A stretch of DNA of 64,000 bases from Granulicella sp. S156 (GTDB lineage Bacteria > Acidobacteriota > Terriglobia > Terriglobales > Acidobacteriaceae), in NCBI RefSeq assembly GCF_009766105.1, contig NZ_LMUH01000022.1, positions 285,545 to 349,544 on the forward strand, read 5' to 3'. A program made the translations under genes and the position numbers. Shown here in pieces: positions 19,570-29,929 of this stretch (positions are counted from its first letter, which is position 1; each line of letters opens with the position of its first letter). Under the pieces are notes generated by a model. That model did no database searches, had not been told where the DNA came from, and saw only the letters and a program-made list of their open reading frames with translations.

Positions 19570-20364
19570 GTGAACATTCTCTTTGTTGGCGACGTCTTTG
19601 GCTCGCCCGGTCGTCACATCGTCCGCGAACATCTGCCCCACGTCATCGAATCCAACGCAGTCGATCTGCTGGTCATCAACGGCGAGAACTCCGCCGGCGG
19701 CTTCGGCATCACGCCCTCCATCGCCGAAGAACTCTTCGACCTCGGCGCCCACGTCATCACCACCGGCAACCACATCTGGGACAAAAAAGAGATCTTCGAG
19801 TACATGACCGTCCCCGCCGAGTCGCATGCTCGCGGACGCCGCGTACTTCGCCCCGCGAACTACGCTGTCGGCACCCCCGGCTTCGGCTTCTACCAGGGTG
19901 CTCTGCCCAACGGCCAGGAGTACGCCGTCATGAACCTGCAGGGTCGCGTCTTCATGTCCTCCTGCGACGACCCCTTCCGTAAGGCCGACGAACTGCTCAG
20001 CCAGATCACCGCCAAGGTCATCCTGCTCGACATCCACGGCGAGGCCACCAGCGAGAAGGTCGCGCTGGGCTGGTACCTCGACGGCCGTGTGACGGCGGTG
20101 CTCGGCACACACACCCACATCCCCACCGCCGACGAGCGCGTACTGCCCGGCGGAACAGCCTTCCAAAGCGACGTCGGCATGTCCGGCCCGTACGACTCGG
20201 TGATCGGCGTAGAGACGGAGCTAATCCTGAAGCGCTTCCTCACCGGCATGCCGGGCAAGTTCGAAGCCGCAAAGGGCAATCCGAAGATGTGCGCCACGCT
20301 GATCGAGTGCGACGGCGGAACAGGCCGCGCCTACGGCGTGAGACGCTTCATGCTCGGCGAGTAA
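19570..20364 (+). CDS. YmdB-type metallophosphoesterase (TIGR00282 family)
   Basis: 264 residues. Calcineurin-like fold with the motifs LFVGDVFGSPGR, VINGENSAGGFG, TTGNHIWDKKE and LGTHTHIPTADERVLPGG, which are diagnostic of the YmdB family. Characterised members are phosphodiesterases acting on 2',3'-cyclic nucleotides and influence late adaptive responses in Bacillus. The start is GTG at 19570; the nearest upstream ATG is closed by TGA at once. Divergent from the aminotransferase, with only 44 bases between starts. Confidence 0.9.
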   Translation: MNILFVGDVFGSPGRHIVREHLPHVIESNAVDLLVINGENSAGGFGITPSIAEELFDLGAHVITTGNHIWDKKEIFEYMTVPAESHARGRRVLRPANYAVGTPGFGFYQGALPNGQEYAVMNLQGRVFMSSCDDPFRKADELLSQITAKVILLDIHGEATSEKVALGWYLDGRVTAVLGTHTHIPTADERVLPGGTAFQSDVGMSGPYDSVIGVETELILKRFLTGMPGKFEAAKGNPKMCATLIECDGGTGRAYGVRRFMLGE

Positions 20365-20371
20365 CTGAATC

Positions 20372-20570
20372 GGGTGCCCCATCTTCGACGCGCGTTCTTT
20401 GCGCGGCTAAGGTGGGCATTCGCGAAGCGAACCACCTTTGGCTCGTAGAGGCGACCGTGGATAGATGGGGGAGAGCGGTCCTGTGCTTCAGCAGAGGTTT
20501 CCAGCCAATGCACTGCTCTGGTTGACTGCGTAGCGCGAACAACGTGACGACCGCCCCCACCTTCATGCAC
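20372..20570. repeat. degraded relative of the 18247 palindromic element
   Basis: Starts with the same GGGTGCCCCATCTTCG and the following gcgcggctAAGGTGGGCA..CCACCTTtgg stem. The right part has diverged: instead of the matching terminal repeat it contains GCGGTC..GACCGC pairing (about 20486-20556). No coding potential seen in this spacer. Confidence 0.55.
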
Positions 20571-20599
20571 ACTAGTCCCACTACATTTGCGAGGAAATC

Positions 20600-21364
20600 A
20601 TGACGGGAAACCGCGAGAACGACCTGGAAGCCGCAGCCAACTTACTGCTGGACGCACGACGCACCAACACTCCTATTGCCGATCTGCCGGAGAACCTCCG
20701 GCCCACGAATCTGGAAGAGGTCTATGCCGTCCAGGACGCGATCGCCGAGGCCTATGGCGAGATTGGCGGATGGAAGATCGGCGCGCCAACCCCGGAGGCC
20801 ACACCCCTCTTCGCTCCCATGCCCGCTGTGTGGATCGCCCCCGGCGGTAGCCTGCTCAGCGGCAACCGTTGGTTTCGCGGCCTTGAAGCGGAGATCGCTT
20901 TCCTCGTCGGCGAAGACCTTCCGCCGCGTGCCACTCCCTACTCTCGCGAAGAGGTGGTCGCGGCCATGGCCTCGTGCCACCCCGTTATCGAGGTGCTCGA
21001 ACCCGGATTCAGCGATCCCTTCAAGGTGGATCGCAACTCCATGCTGGCCGATCTGCAGCTGCACGGTGGCTTCATCTACGGCCCGGCATTCGACAACTGG
21101 AAGTCGGTCGACTTCAACACCGAAAAGGTCACGCTCGCAGTCGATGGCGTTATTCGCATCGAGCGCACCGGCTCGAACACCTCGGGCGACTTCATAAAGC
21201 TGCTGCCATGGCTCGCGAACGAAGGCGCCGCCCGCACCGGCGGCCTGCGCAAAGGCCAATGGATCACCACAGGATCATGGATCGGCTACACCCAGGCCGA
21301 CGCTGGTTCCACAGTAGACGTGATCTTCTCGACCGTCGGCAGCGTCAGCCTGCGCTTCGCTTAA
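20600..21364 (+). CDS. FAH-superfamily hydratase, 2-keto-4-pentenoate hydratase-like
   Basis: 254 residues. Belongs to the fumarylacetoacetate hydrolase-like group that includes MhpD/DmpE hydratases and 4-oxalocrotonate decarboxylases. Visible are the metal-binding acidic residues in GLEAEIAFLVGEDLPPR and the following CHPVIEVLEPGFSDPF segment. The end GSTVDVIFSTVGSVSLRF is typical of the family. The ribosome site GAGGAAATC precedes ATG 20600. No aromatic meta-cleavage genes are nearby, so the substrate is open. Confidence 0.8.
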   Translation: MTGNRENDLEAAANLLLDARRTNTPIADLPENLRPTNLEEVYAVQDAIAEAYGEIGGWKIGAPTPEATPLFAPMPAVWIAPGGSLLSGNRWFRGLEAEIAFLVGEDLPPRATPYSREEVVAAMASCHPVIEVLEPGFSDPFKVDRNSMLADLQLHGGFIYGPAFDNWKSVDFNTEKVTLAVDGVIRIERTGSNTSGDFIKLLPWLANEGAARTGGLRKGQWITTGSWIGYTQADAGSTVDVIFSTVGSVSLRFA

Positions 21365-21408
21365 GGCCGTGACTGGGTAAAGTGTTTTGTCTTTGCCTTT
21401 GCTGTTGT

Positions 21409-21518
21409 TTTTCTTGTTGTCATTCCCGGAGGGAATCTGCTTTCAGCTTGTGCAGACACAAACATCATGCGCAATCCCAAACAACAGCAGATTCCCTCCG
21501 GGAATGACAACAAGAAAA
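21409..21518. repeat. inverted pair of family A repeats with 33-base perfect arms
   Basis: The left arm 21409-21441 and right arm 21486-21518 are exact complements over 33 bases; each arm is one family A unit with core ATTCCCGGAGGGAAT. The loop of 44 bases is unique. The element lies in the spacer before malate synthase, 86 bases upstream of its ATG, so it is in either the leader or the promoter region. Confidence 0.85.
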
Positions 21519-21603
21519 CAAAGACACCAGCAGCGGCAAAACAAAGTTACAGGCAAGCCGCAGTTTGATAACAGCTCTAAACACATTCCGAAAAGGAAAA
21601 CGT

Positions 21604-23211
<1,608 letters not shown>

Positions 23212-23213
23212 TT

Positions 23214-23316
23214 GCAAAATCTTTAGCTCAGAGGGCGCAAAGGTTTCTCGGAGACCGACACGAATACCGTCGCGACCTCCGCGAAACCTCCGCGCCCTCT
23301 GCGTTAAAGATTTTGC
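23214..23316. repeat. long inverted repeat, family B copy 2 (after malate synthase)
   Basis: Arms of about 40 bases with a few mismatches: left begins GCAAAATCTTTAGCTCAGAG, right ends CTCTGCGTTAAAGATTTTGC. Begins three bases after the stop codon, exactly like the copies after nuoN and pdxT. Could act as a terminator or as an mRNA 3' stabiliser. Confidence 0.8.
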
Positions 23317-23394
23317 TCTTCGGATCTAGCGATACATCCCCGCAGTCTAGCCAAGCACTCTCATCTAAGTGGCTAATTTGCCTGAGGTGCAGCT

Positions 23395-24348
23395 ATGGCT
23401 CGTCCCTACTGGAGCGGACAGATACAAATCTCGCTGGTCTCTTTCGGCGTCAGGCTCTTCGTCGCCACCGAAGCCAGGAGCGAGATCCACTTCCACCAGA
23501 TCGACCGCAAGACCGGCGAGCGCGTCAGGCACCAGAAGGTGCTTGCGAGCGCGATCGAGAACGACCCCGATGAAGCCGCCGACTCCGACGAGATCGTCGA
23601 GCGCAGCCAGATCGTCAAGGGCTACGAGTACAGCAAAGGCCACTACGTCACCCTCGAACCCGAAGAACTCGAACACCTCCGCGTGCCCTCCAAGCACACC
23701 ATGGAGGTCTCTCAATTTGTCGAGCGCGACCAACTGCCTCTGGAGTTCTTCGAGAAGCCCTACTTCGTCGTTCCGGAGAACGATGCGCAGACCGAGGCCT
23801 TCACCACCGTCCGCCAGGCGCTGCTCGACACCAACAAGGCAGCACTCTCGCAGATTGCGTTCGGTGGCCGCGAGCACGTCGTCGCCATCGTCCCGGCAGG
23901 TACGGAGACCCACGGCGGAATGATCGCGTACACCCTGCGCTATGCGGCCGAACTGCGTGACCCCGCCGAGTACTTCAACGACATCAAGAAGACAAAGGTC
24001 TCAAGCGACTCCCTTGCCCTGGCCAAGGAGCTCATCAAACGCAAGTCCAAATCCTTCGATCCCGCAAAGTTTGTCGATGGCTATGAGGTCGCAGTCAAGG
24101 AACTCGTCGACGCCAAGCTGAAGCACGCCCCAATCCCACGCGAGGAAGCTCCTGCCCCAGCCAGGGGCAAAGTCATCAACCTCATGGACGCCTTGCGGAA
24201 GAGCGTCAACAGCGGCGACAAACCTGCGAAGCGGACGGCAGCAGCCGGGAAAAAGCACGGCCTCGCGCTGGTAAAGGGCGCGACGAAAAAACAGAAGCAG
24301 CCTGCAGCGAAATCGACCAGGGCAACCGCCAAACGGAAGTCAGCATAG
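23395..24348 (+). CDS. ku: Ku protein of bacterial non-homologous end joining
   Basis: 317 residues. The Ku core starts MARPYWSGQIQISLVSFGVR and continues with the typical IHFHQIDRKTGERVRHQKV. Bacterial Ku forms a homodimer ring that threads onto double-strand DNA ends and recruits LigD. The last 70 residues form a Lys/Ala-rich tail (KSTRATAKRKSA at the end), of the kind known to modulate DNA binding. The partner gene ligD follows in the same direction. Confidence 0.96.
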   Translation: MARPYWSGQIQISLVSFGVRLFVATEARSEIHFHQIDRKTGERVRHQKVLASAIENDPDEAADSDEIVERSQIVKGYEYSKGHYVTLEPEELEHLRVPSKHTMEVSQFVERDQLPLEFFEKPYFVVPENDAQTEAFTTVRQALLDTNKAALSQIAFGGREHVVAIVPAGTETHGGMIAYTLRYAAELRDPAEYFNDIKKTKVSSDSLALAKELIKRKSKSFDPAKFVDGYEVAVKELVDAKLKHAPIPREEAPAPARGKVINLMDALRKSVNSGDKPAKRTAAAGKKHGLALVKGATKKQKQPAAKSTRATAKRKSA

Positions 24349-24391
24349 GAGGGGCTTTGATCTTTAGGGCCAACGGCCCGTGATATCCCAG

Positions 24392-24456
24392 CCTGGGGTG
24401 GAGCGAACCCGAGTCGGTACGCTGGCGCGTGCCGACTCGGGCGCGAAGCCCCAGGT
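24392..24456. repeat. nested palindrome in the ku-ligD spacer
   Basis: Outer arms CCTGGGG and CCCCAGG enclose inner arms CCGAGTCGG and CCGACTCGG (about 24410-24440). The surrounding 271-base spacer 24349-24619 has no convincing ORF, and shows another short stem AGGGCCaacGGCCCG at 24366. This looks like a dispersed REP-type element. Confidence 0.65.
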
Positions 24457-24619
24457 AAATGTCAGGCTGAAGGCCCTTCCTACCTGCCGGAGGCCGGAGT
24501 GAAGGCGGAGCCGCAACGACTGAATTGCTTTCCTGCGTTGAGGCGAAACATTCAGGGCATCGACCCAGGTTCTTGCTTTGAATCTCAATCCTCATCCATA
24601 GATTGGACCAGAGACTCCA

Positions 24620-27325
24620 ATGAAACGCCCCGCAAAGAAGACCTCCCATAACTCGAAAGCCGCCGACGCCGTCGACGAACAACTCGCCCGCTATCGCGAG
24701 ATGCGCGACTTCCACGTCACGGCCGAACCCAGTGGCAAAACAAAAAAAGCTCCTGCAAAGACGAAAGCCAAACTTCCCTTCGTCATTCAAAAACACGCGG
24801 CCAGCCACCTGCACTATGACTTCCGCCTCGGATGGAACGGTGTTCTCAAAAGCTGGGCTGTCGCAAAAGGCCCGAGCTACTACACGGGCGATCGCCGCCT
24901 CGCTGTCCAGGTAGAAGACCACCCCATGGAGTACGGCGGCTTTGAAGGCATCATTCCCAAAGGCCAGTACGGCGGCGGCACCGTCATGGTATGGGACCAA
25001 GGCACGTGGGAGCCGCAGCCGGGATATGAAGATGTCGACGCGGGCCTGCGCGAGGGCAGCCTGAAGTTCGTGATGCACGGCACAAAGATGAAGGGCAAGT
25101 GGACGCTCGTACGCATGGGCGGCAAAGCTGCCAACGAACGCAAGCCGAACTGGCTGCTCATCAAAGAACATGATGAGTTCGAGCGCGGCAAGGACGATCC
25201 CCCCATCACCGAGGAATCACCTAATTCAGCAGTCACAAAGCGAACGCTGGAACAGATCGCAGGACAGGAAGACCACGTCTGGAACTCCAAAGAGACAGCA
25301 CGCGGCAACGCGTGGCACAGGCAAGAAAAGTCGACGCAGCCCGCACCCAACAAGAAAGCCCAACCTAAGTCGCCGGAAGCAATCGACAACGCAGCTCTCA
25401 AGCGTCTGCCCAAGGAATCACAACCTGCCTTTCTCGCGCCGCAGCTGGCGCTTGAAGCCACAGAACCTCCCGGCAAAGAGGGCTGGCTGCATGAGTTGAA
25501 GCTCGACGGCTACCGCATCCAGGCACGCAAATCCGGCAGCGACGTAAAGCTGCTCACCCGCAAGGGGCTCGACTGGACCCATCGCATGCCCGCCATCGCG
25601 AAAGATGTGGCGAGACTACCTGTCGATAAGGCAACGCTGGATGGCGAGGTCGTAGTAGTCAGTGAAAACGGCACAACCAGCTTCGCCAATCTGCAGGCGT
25701 CCTTTCAGGACGGAGAAAAACATCCTCTCACCTATTTCTGCTTCGACCTGCTGCATCTCAACGGACACAATACCCGCGGCCTCAGCCTTCGCGAGCGCAA
25801 GGTCTTACTGGCGCAGATCCTCGGAGAAGGCGTCGGCTCCATCAATCTGAGCGAACACCTTGAAACGGGCGGCGAGGCTATGTTTCACCAGGCCTGCAAA
25901 CTTCACGCCGAAGGCATCATTTCAAAACTGGCCGATTCGACCTACGCTTCAGGCCGCAGCAGCGACTGGCTCAAGTCCAAATGTCTTCGCGAACAGGAGT
26001 TTGTCATCGGCGGCTATACGCTGTCGTCCGAAGGGACAGACCGCATCGGCTCGCTTCTACTGGGCTACTATCGCGACGGCAAGTTGATCTATGCCGGCCG
26101 CACCGGTACCGGCTTTACGCAGAAGACAAAACGCACGCTACGCAAACAACTTGGCGACCTCGAGGCACGTGCTACACCGTTCGATCGGGCACCTGCCGAA
26201 GCGCGTAAAGATGCTGTCTGGGTCCGCCCCAAGCTCGTCGCACAGGTTCGGTTCGCCACCTGGACCGCAGACAATCTCGTTCGCCAGGCGGCCTTTCTAG
26301 GACTCCGCGAAGACAAGGCCGCCACCGAAGTCCGGCGCGAGGAAGCAACGGTTGCACCTCAGCCAAAAGCGAGATCCAAACGCCCGAAAGAATCTGCGGC
26401 AACGCATAAGACTCCAGTCCCACTTGCCGCAAAGAAGGCAGCGAAACCTGCGTCTACATCGCCAGTACGCCTGACCCATCCCGACAAAGTGCTCGACGCG
26501 GAGAGCGGCCTTACCAAAGCAGACCTGTCCGCCTACTACCAAGGCATCGCCGAACACATGCTGCCGCACATCACCGACCGCCCTCTCAGTCTCGTGCGCT
26601 GCCCCGAGGGTACCGGCAAGCCCTGCTTCTTCCAGAAGCACGTCAACTCCATGCTGCCACCCGGCGTCGAAGGCATCGACGTCCCCAATAAAAAGACCGG
26701 CGAACCAGAGCCCTACATCACGCTCCACATGACCGACGCAATCATCAACATGGCGCAGATGGGGGTCCTCGAGATACATCCGTGGAGCTCCCGCAACGAC
26801 GATCTCGAACATCCTGACCGCCTGATCTTCGACCTGGATCCGGACGAGTCGATACCCTGGTCAACTCTCTGCGCCGCCGCCGCCGAGGTACGCAAACGAC
26901 TGAAGAAGGCCGGCCTCGAAAGCTTCCTGAAGACCACAGGCGGCAAGGGGCTGCACGTCGTCGCGCCCATCCTACCCGAGCTTGGATGGGCGGAAGTCAA
27001 AGACTTGGCCCACAAGCTTGTCAACGCGATGGAGCGGGACAACCCCACTCTCTACCTGACCAAGATGACCAAGGCCGCGCGTAAGGGAAAGATCTATCTC
27101 GACTATCTGCGCAACGAACGCGGCGCTACAGCAGTAGCGCCCTACTCCCCCCGCGCCCGAGCCGGCGCACACGTCTCGCTGCCGCTGCCGTGGTCGGCGC
27201 TGAAGCTGCCGGAGCGTCCGGTATACTCCGTCAAGAACTTCGACGAGTGGCGTTCACGCCTCCGCAGCGATCCCTGGAAGGCAATGCCATCCACTCGCCA
27301 GCATCTCGACCCGAAAAGTTTCTAG
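24620..27325 (+). CDS. ligD: multifunctional ATP-dependent DNA ligase LigD
   Basis: 901 residues, three domains. N-terminal 3'-phosphoesterase (about 50-210) with KHAASHLHYDFRLGWNG and the GGFEGIIPKGQYGGGTV block. Central ATP-dependent ligase (about 270-570) with the adenylated lysine in LHELKLDGYRIQA, then TLDGEVVVVSE. C-terminal primase-like polymerase (about 615-890) with metal-binding Asp residues in FDLDPDESIPW and the TTGGKGLHVVAP motif. The domain order PE-LIG-POL differs from the mycobacterial POL-PE-LIG and is common in other bacteria. Together with Ku this can process, fill and seal broken ends. Confidence 0.96.
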   Translation: MKRPAKKTSHNSKAADAVDEQLARYREMRDFHVTAEPSGKTKKAPAKTKAKLPFVIQKHAASHLHYDFRLGWNGVLKSWAVAKGPSYYTGDRRLAVQVEDHPMEYGGFEGIIPKGQYGGGTVMVWDQGTWEPQPGYEDVDAGLREGSLKFVMHGTKMKGKWTLVRMGGKAANERKPNWLLIKEHDEFERGKDDPPITEESPNSAVTKRTLEQIAGQEDHVWNSKETARGNAWHRQEKSTQPAPNKKAQPKSPEAIDNAALKRLPKESQPAFLAPQLALEATEPPGKEGWLHELKLDGYRIQARKSGSDVKLLTRKGLDWTHRMPAIAKDVARLPVDKATLDGEVVVVSENGTTSFANLQASFQDGEKHPLTYFCFDLLHLNGHNTRGLSLRERKVLLAQILGEGVGSINLSEHLETGGEAMFHQACKLHAEGIISKLADSTYASGRSSDWLKSKCLREQEFVIGGYTLSSEGTDRIGSLLLGYYRDGKLIYAGRTGTGFTQKTKRTLRKQLGDLEARATPFDRAPAEARKDAVWVRPKLVAQVRFATWTADNLVRQAAFLGLREDKAATEVRREEATVAPQPKARSKRPKESAATHKTPVPLAAKKAAKPASTSPVRLTHPDKVLDAESGLTKADLSAYYQGIAEHMLPHITDRPLSLVRCPEGTGKPCFFQKHVNSMLPPGVEGIDVPNKKTGEPEPYITLHMTDAIINMAQMGVLEIHPWSSRNDDLEHPDRLIFDLDPDESIPWSTLCAAAAEVRKRLKKAGLESFLKTTGGKGLHVVAPILPELGWAEVKDLAHKLVNAMERDNPTLYLTKMTKAARKGKIYLDYLRNERGATAVAPYSPRARAGAHVSLPLPWSALKLPERPVYSVKNFDEWRSRLRSDPWKAMPSTRQHLDPKSF

Positions 27326-27488
27326 AATCAACACAATGTCACCCCACAATTCTAGAAATCACGAGAGACACATCTCTAGATTTCTCTGATTCCCCTCCGC
27401 CGACCAGCGCGTTTATGTCATTTGCACCCGATACGTCGAAGAATCTGTTCCTGTTAGGATATTGGTTTCTTCCTGCAAGGAGGACATT

Positions 27489-29051
27489 ATGTCCGCTGCC
27501 ACCGCTTCTACGCTCCCCTCTTCACCCAGGCTCTCCGCAACAGACATTCGCGAGATCACCCACTGGATCTCCGGCGCTGCCGTTAGCGGTGTATCGGGCC
27601 GCTTCTCCGATGTCTTCCACCCTGCCTCCGGCCAGGTACAGGCACGCGTCCCCCTAGCCTCCGACGCCGAAGTCGACAAGGCTGTGCAGGCTGCGGCCGC
27701 TGCGTTCCCCGAGTGGTCTTCGCTTCCGCCGCTGCGCCGCGCACGCGTCATGTTCCGCTTTCGCGAGATCTACGAGAGCCGCATCGATGAAGTGGCCGCA
27801 ACCATCAACCGCGAGCACGGCAAGGTCTTCTCCGACGCCAAAGGCGAAGCCACACGCGGCCTCGAGGTCGTCGAGTTCGCCACCGGCATCCCACAGCTTC
27901 TCAAGGGCGAGTTCACCGAGCAGGTAGGCACCGGCATCGATAGCTGGTCGATGCGGCAGCCACTCGGCGTCGTTGCAGGCATTACACCGTTCAACTTTCC
28001 CGCGATGGTGCCGATGTGGATGTTCCCCATCGCGCTGGCCTGCGGCAACACCTTTGTGCTCAAGCCGAGCGAGCGCGATCCCAGCGCCTCGATTCTCCTC
28101 GCCGAAATGCTGAAAGAAGCCGGCCTTCCTGACGGCGTCTTCAACGTGGTCCACGGCGACAAGACGGCGGTCGATGCGATCCTCGCGCATCCCGGCATTA
28201 CGGCTGTCAGCTTCGTCGGCTCTACGCCCATCGCGGAGTACGTCTATCGCGAAGGAACGAAGCACGGCAAGCGCGTGCAGGCTCTCGGCGGCGCAAAGAA
28301 CCACATGATCGTCATGCCCGATGCCGATCTCGACCAGGCAGCCGATGCACTTGCTGGCGCAGCCTACGGTTCGGCAGGCGAGCGCTGCATGGCGATCAGC
28401 ATCGCCGTAGCCGTCGGTAGCCAGACCGCCGATACCTTGATCGAAAAGCTGGAGAGCCGCATCGCCGATCTCCGTATTGGCGATGGAGCTAAGGACGCCC
28501 CAACCGGCGAGGCCGACCTCGGTCCACTGGTGACAAAGCAACATCTGGACAAAGTGACAAGCTACGTCGAACTCGGTACAACCGAAGGCGCAGAGCTCGT
28601 CGTCGACGGCCGCAAGGGAGTTCTGCCCCAGGGTGATGGCTTCTTCCTCGGCGCCTGCCTCTTCGATCACGTCAAGCCGGAGATGCGGATCTATAAAGAG
28701 GAGATCTTTGGGCCGGTTCTGGGCGTGGTGCGCGTCAACAACTTTGAGACGGCGCTGCAACTCATCAACGAGCACGAGTTTGGCAACGGAACAGCCCTGT
28801 TCACTCGCGATGGCGACACCGCACGCGACTTTGCACGGCGTGTTCAGGCTGGCATGGTCGGCATCAACGTGCCGATTCCCGTGCCGATGGCCTTCCACAG
28901 CTTCGGCGGCTGGAAGCGCTCGCTCTTCGGCGACCACTCTGTACACGGCCCAGAGGGTGTGCGTTTCTACACCCGCATCAAGACTGTGACGGCCCGCTGG
29001 CCGACAGGCATTCGCACCGGTGTCGACACAACGATGCCTACGCTGGGATAA
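27489..29051 (+). CDS. mmsA: CoA-acylating methylmalonate-semialdehyde dehydrogenase
   Basis: 520 residues. Oxidises methylmalonate semialdehyde (or malonate semialdehyde) to propionyl-CoA or acetyl-CoA with NAD+, in valine, beta-alanine and inositol breakdown. The family hallmarks are [38 protein letters not shown], the catalytic Cys in [11 protein letters not shown] (about residue 300) and [15 protein letters not shown]. The start at 27489 is set by a perfect AGGAGG six bases upstream. The last codons ([15 protein letters not shown]) and the terminator behind them have a diverged second copy at 29798-29906. Confidence 0.95.
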   Translation: MSAATASTLPSSPRLSATDIREITHWISGAAVSGVSGRFSDVFHPASGQVQARVPLASDAEVDKAVQAAAAAFPEWSSLPPLRRARVMFRFREIYESRIDEVAATINREHGKVFSDAKGEATRGLEVVEFATGIPQLLKGEFTEQVGTGIDSWSMRQPLGVVAGITPFNFPAMVPMWMFPIALACGNTFVLKPSERDPSASILLAEMLKEAGLPDGVFNVVHGDKTAVDAILAHPGITAVSFVGSTPIAEYVYREGTKHGKRVQALGGAKNHMIVMPDADLDQAADALAGAAYGSAGERCMAISIAVAVGSQTADTLIEKLESRIADLRIGDGAKDAPTGEADLGPLVTKQHLDKVTSYVELGTTEGAELVVDGRKGVLPQGDGFFLGACLFDHVKPEMRIYKEEIFGPVLGVVRVNNFETALQLINEHEFGNGTALFTRDGDTARDFARRVQAGMVGINVPIPVPMAFHSFGGWKRSLFGDHSVHGPEGVRFYTRIKTVTARWPTGIRTGVDTTMPTLG

Positions 29052-29075
29052 CTTCGGCCGATTCTTCTCGTCAAA

Positions 29076-29108
29076 CCATGGCCCAGCCCCATCACGGTTG
29101 GGCCATGG
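29076..29108. terminator. terminator-like hairpin after mmsA
   Basis: CCATGGCCCA pairs with TGGGCCATGG around a 13-base loop that includes ccatcacgg. The same loop style, ending atcacgg, occurs in the hairpin at 29870-29906. Confidence 0.65.
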
Positions 29109-29121
29109 GGAGATCCCGAGA

Positions 29122-29790
29122 ATGTGGGCAAGGTACGAACCACAGGCTAAAAGTCTATTCGTCACGCGCAACAAGGTGGGGCTCCTCGCCCTGCTGGTTC
29201 TCGATGGCGCGCTCAACTCTCAGTCATTGGACCATGAAGATTTGGCAAAGGTCCTGACGGAAGAAACAACAAGGCACTCCACTCTTACATACACGCAGCA
29301 TTACATCGCTGACGATAACCAGGCCGTTGAGTATTCAGGGACTCTTTACTTTCAAATAGAGTCCATCACACTGCACGGTTGCGACTTGAAGATGAGTGTC
29401 GTTGTTCAGGATAGGAACGTCGGCACAGAACAAAAACGAGGGGCTCTTACTGAACAGACGGTGCAGCTAGGACAAAGATCTGCCACCTATCGCTACACCT
29501 ATCAGCTCAACAAAGCAGCCCTCCAAAGCCTAAAGGTCGACCCTATGCAAGGACGACCTTCTCAACTGCGTGACCATACTGGCTCTGTATGCGAGGAGGA
29601 CAAGTCCTGCAGCCTTCCATGGCTGCATATACAGACCCCAAAGCCAGTCATTAAGGAAACTCGAGTCATGAATGGCCTTTTAGATTTCGATCAGGAGGTC
29701 AATAGCATCGCGATTCCCATGAGCTCTCACGAAATAGCCCTGCAAGCGGCCACATCTCTTGAGAGCCTGGCGGTCGCGTGTCACCAGTGA
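29122..29790 (+). CDS. hypothetical protein in accessory patch
   Basis: 222 residues if started at the ATG 29122. The same frame is open further upstream but would overlap mmsA. Lower GC and less biased codon use than the neighbours. Near the start there is a moderately hydrophobic stretch (KVGLLALLVLDGALNSQ) that could be a weak signal or anchor if translation begins slightly later. The rest is hydrophilic with alternating beta-like segments (AVEYSGTLYFQIESITLHG, ATYRYTYQLNKAAL) and four cysteines. No family recognised. It is bracketed by two copies of the mmsA 3' end, so it probably arrived by recombination. Confidence 0.5.
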   Translation: MWARYEPQAKSLFVTRNKVGLLALLVLDGALNSQSLDHEDLAKVLTEETTRHSTLTYTQHYIADDNQAVEYSGTLYFQIESITLHGCDLKMSVVVQDRNVGTEQKRGALTEQTVQLGQRSATYRYTYQLNKAALQSLKVDPMQGRPSQLRDHTGSVCEEDKSCSLPWLHIQTPKPVIKETRVMNGLLDFDQEVNSIAIPMSSHEIALQAATSLESLAVACHQ

Positions 29791-29797
29791 CTCATCG

Positions 29798-29851
29798 ACG
29801 GGCAGGATTCGTACGAGCGTAGACACAACGACGTCTGCACTGGAGTAACTT
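29798..29851 (+). pseudogene. diverged remnant of an mmsA 3' end
   Basis: Read in frame this piece gives TGRIRTSVDTTTSALE and a TAA. The real mmsA ends [15 protein letters not shown] and TAA. Both are followed by CTTCGGC and, a little further on, by a hairpin with similar stem and loop. About 60 bases are clearly homologous, but with many third-position differences, so this is an old or imported copy rather than a fresh duplication. Confidence 0.7.
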
Positions 29852-29869
29852 CGGCAGTCCTTTCCAAAC

Positions 29870-29906
29870 AAAACACCCAGCCGGAGATCACGGCTGGGTG
29901 TTTTGT
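29870..29906. terminator. bidirectional terminator between convergent genes
   Basis: CAAAACACCCAGCC pairs perfectly with GGCTGGGTGTTTTG around ggagatcac. The stem carries A and T runs on both sides, so it can work on both strands. Confidence 0.8.
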
Positions 29907-29929
29907 CTGCTGGCTCTACGAAACTACGA

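Noticed and set aside
21443-21485. Possible CRISPR or tandem repeat between 20372 and 21603
   Set aside because: Only two inverted family A units and one palindromic element; no regularly spaced direct repeats with unique spacers anywhere in the window.
24206-25171. 321-codon open frame antisense to ku 3' end and ligD 5' end
   Set aside because: Crosses the palindromic spacer and two genes, no motif, no ribosome site.
28364-29216. Gene overlapping the mmsA 3' end on the minus strand
   Set aside because: Opposite-strand open frame through a conserved dehydrogenase with no family features.
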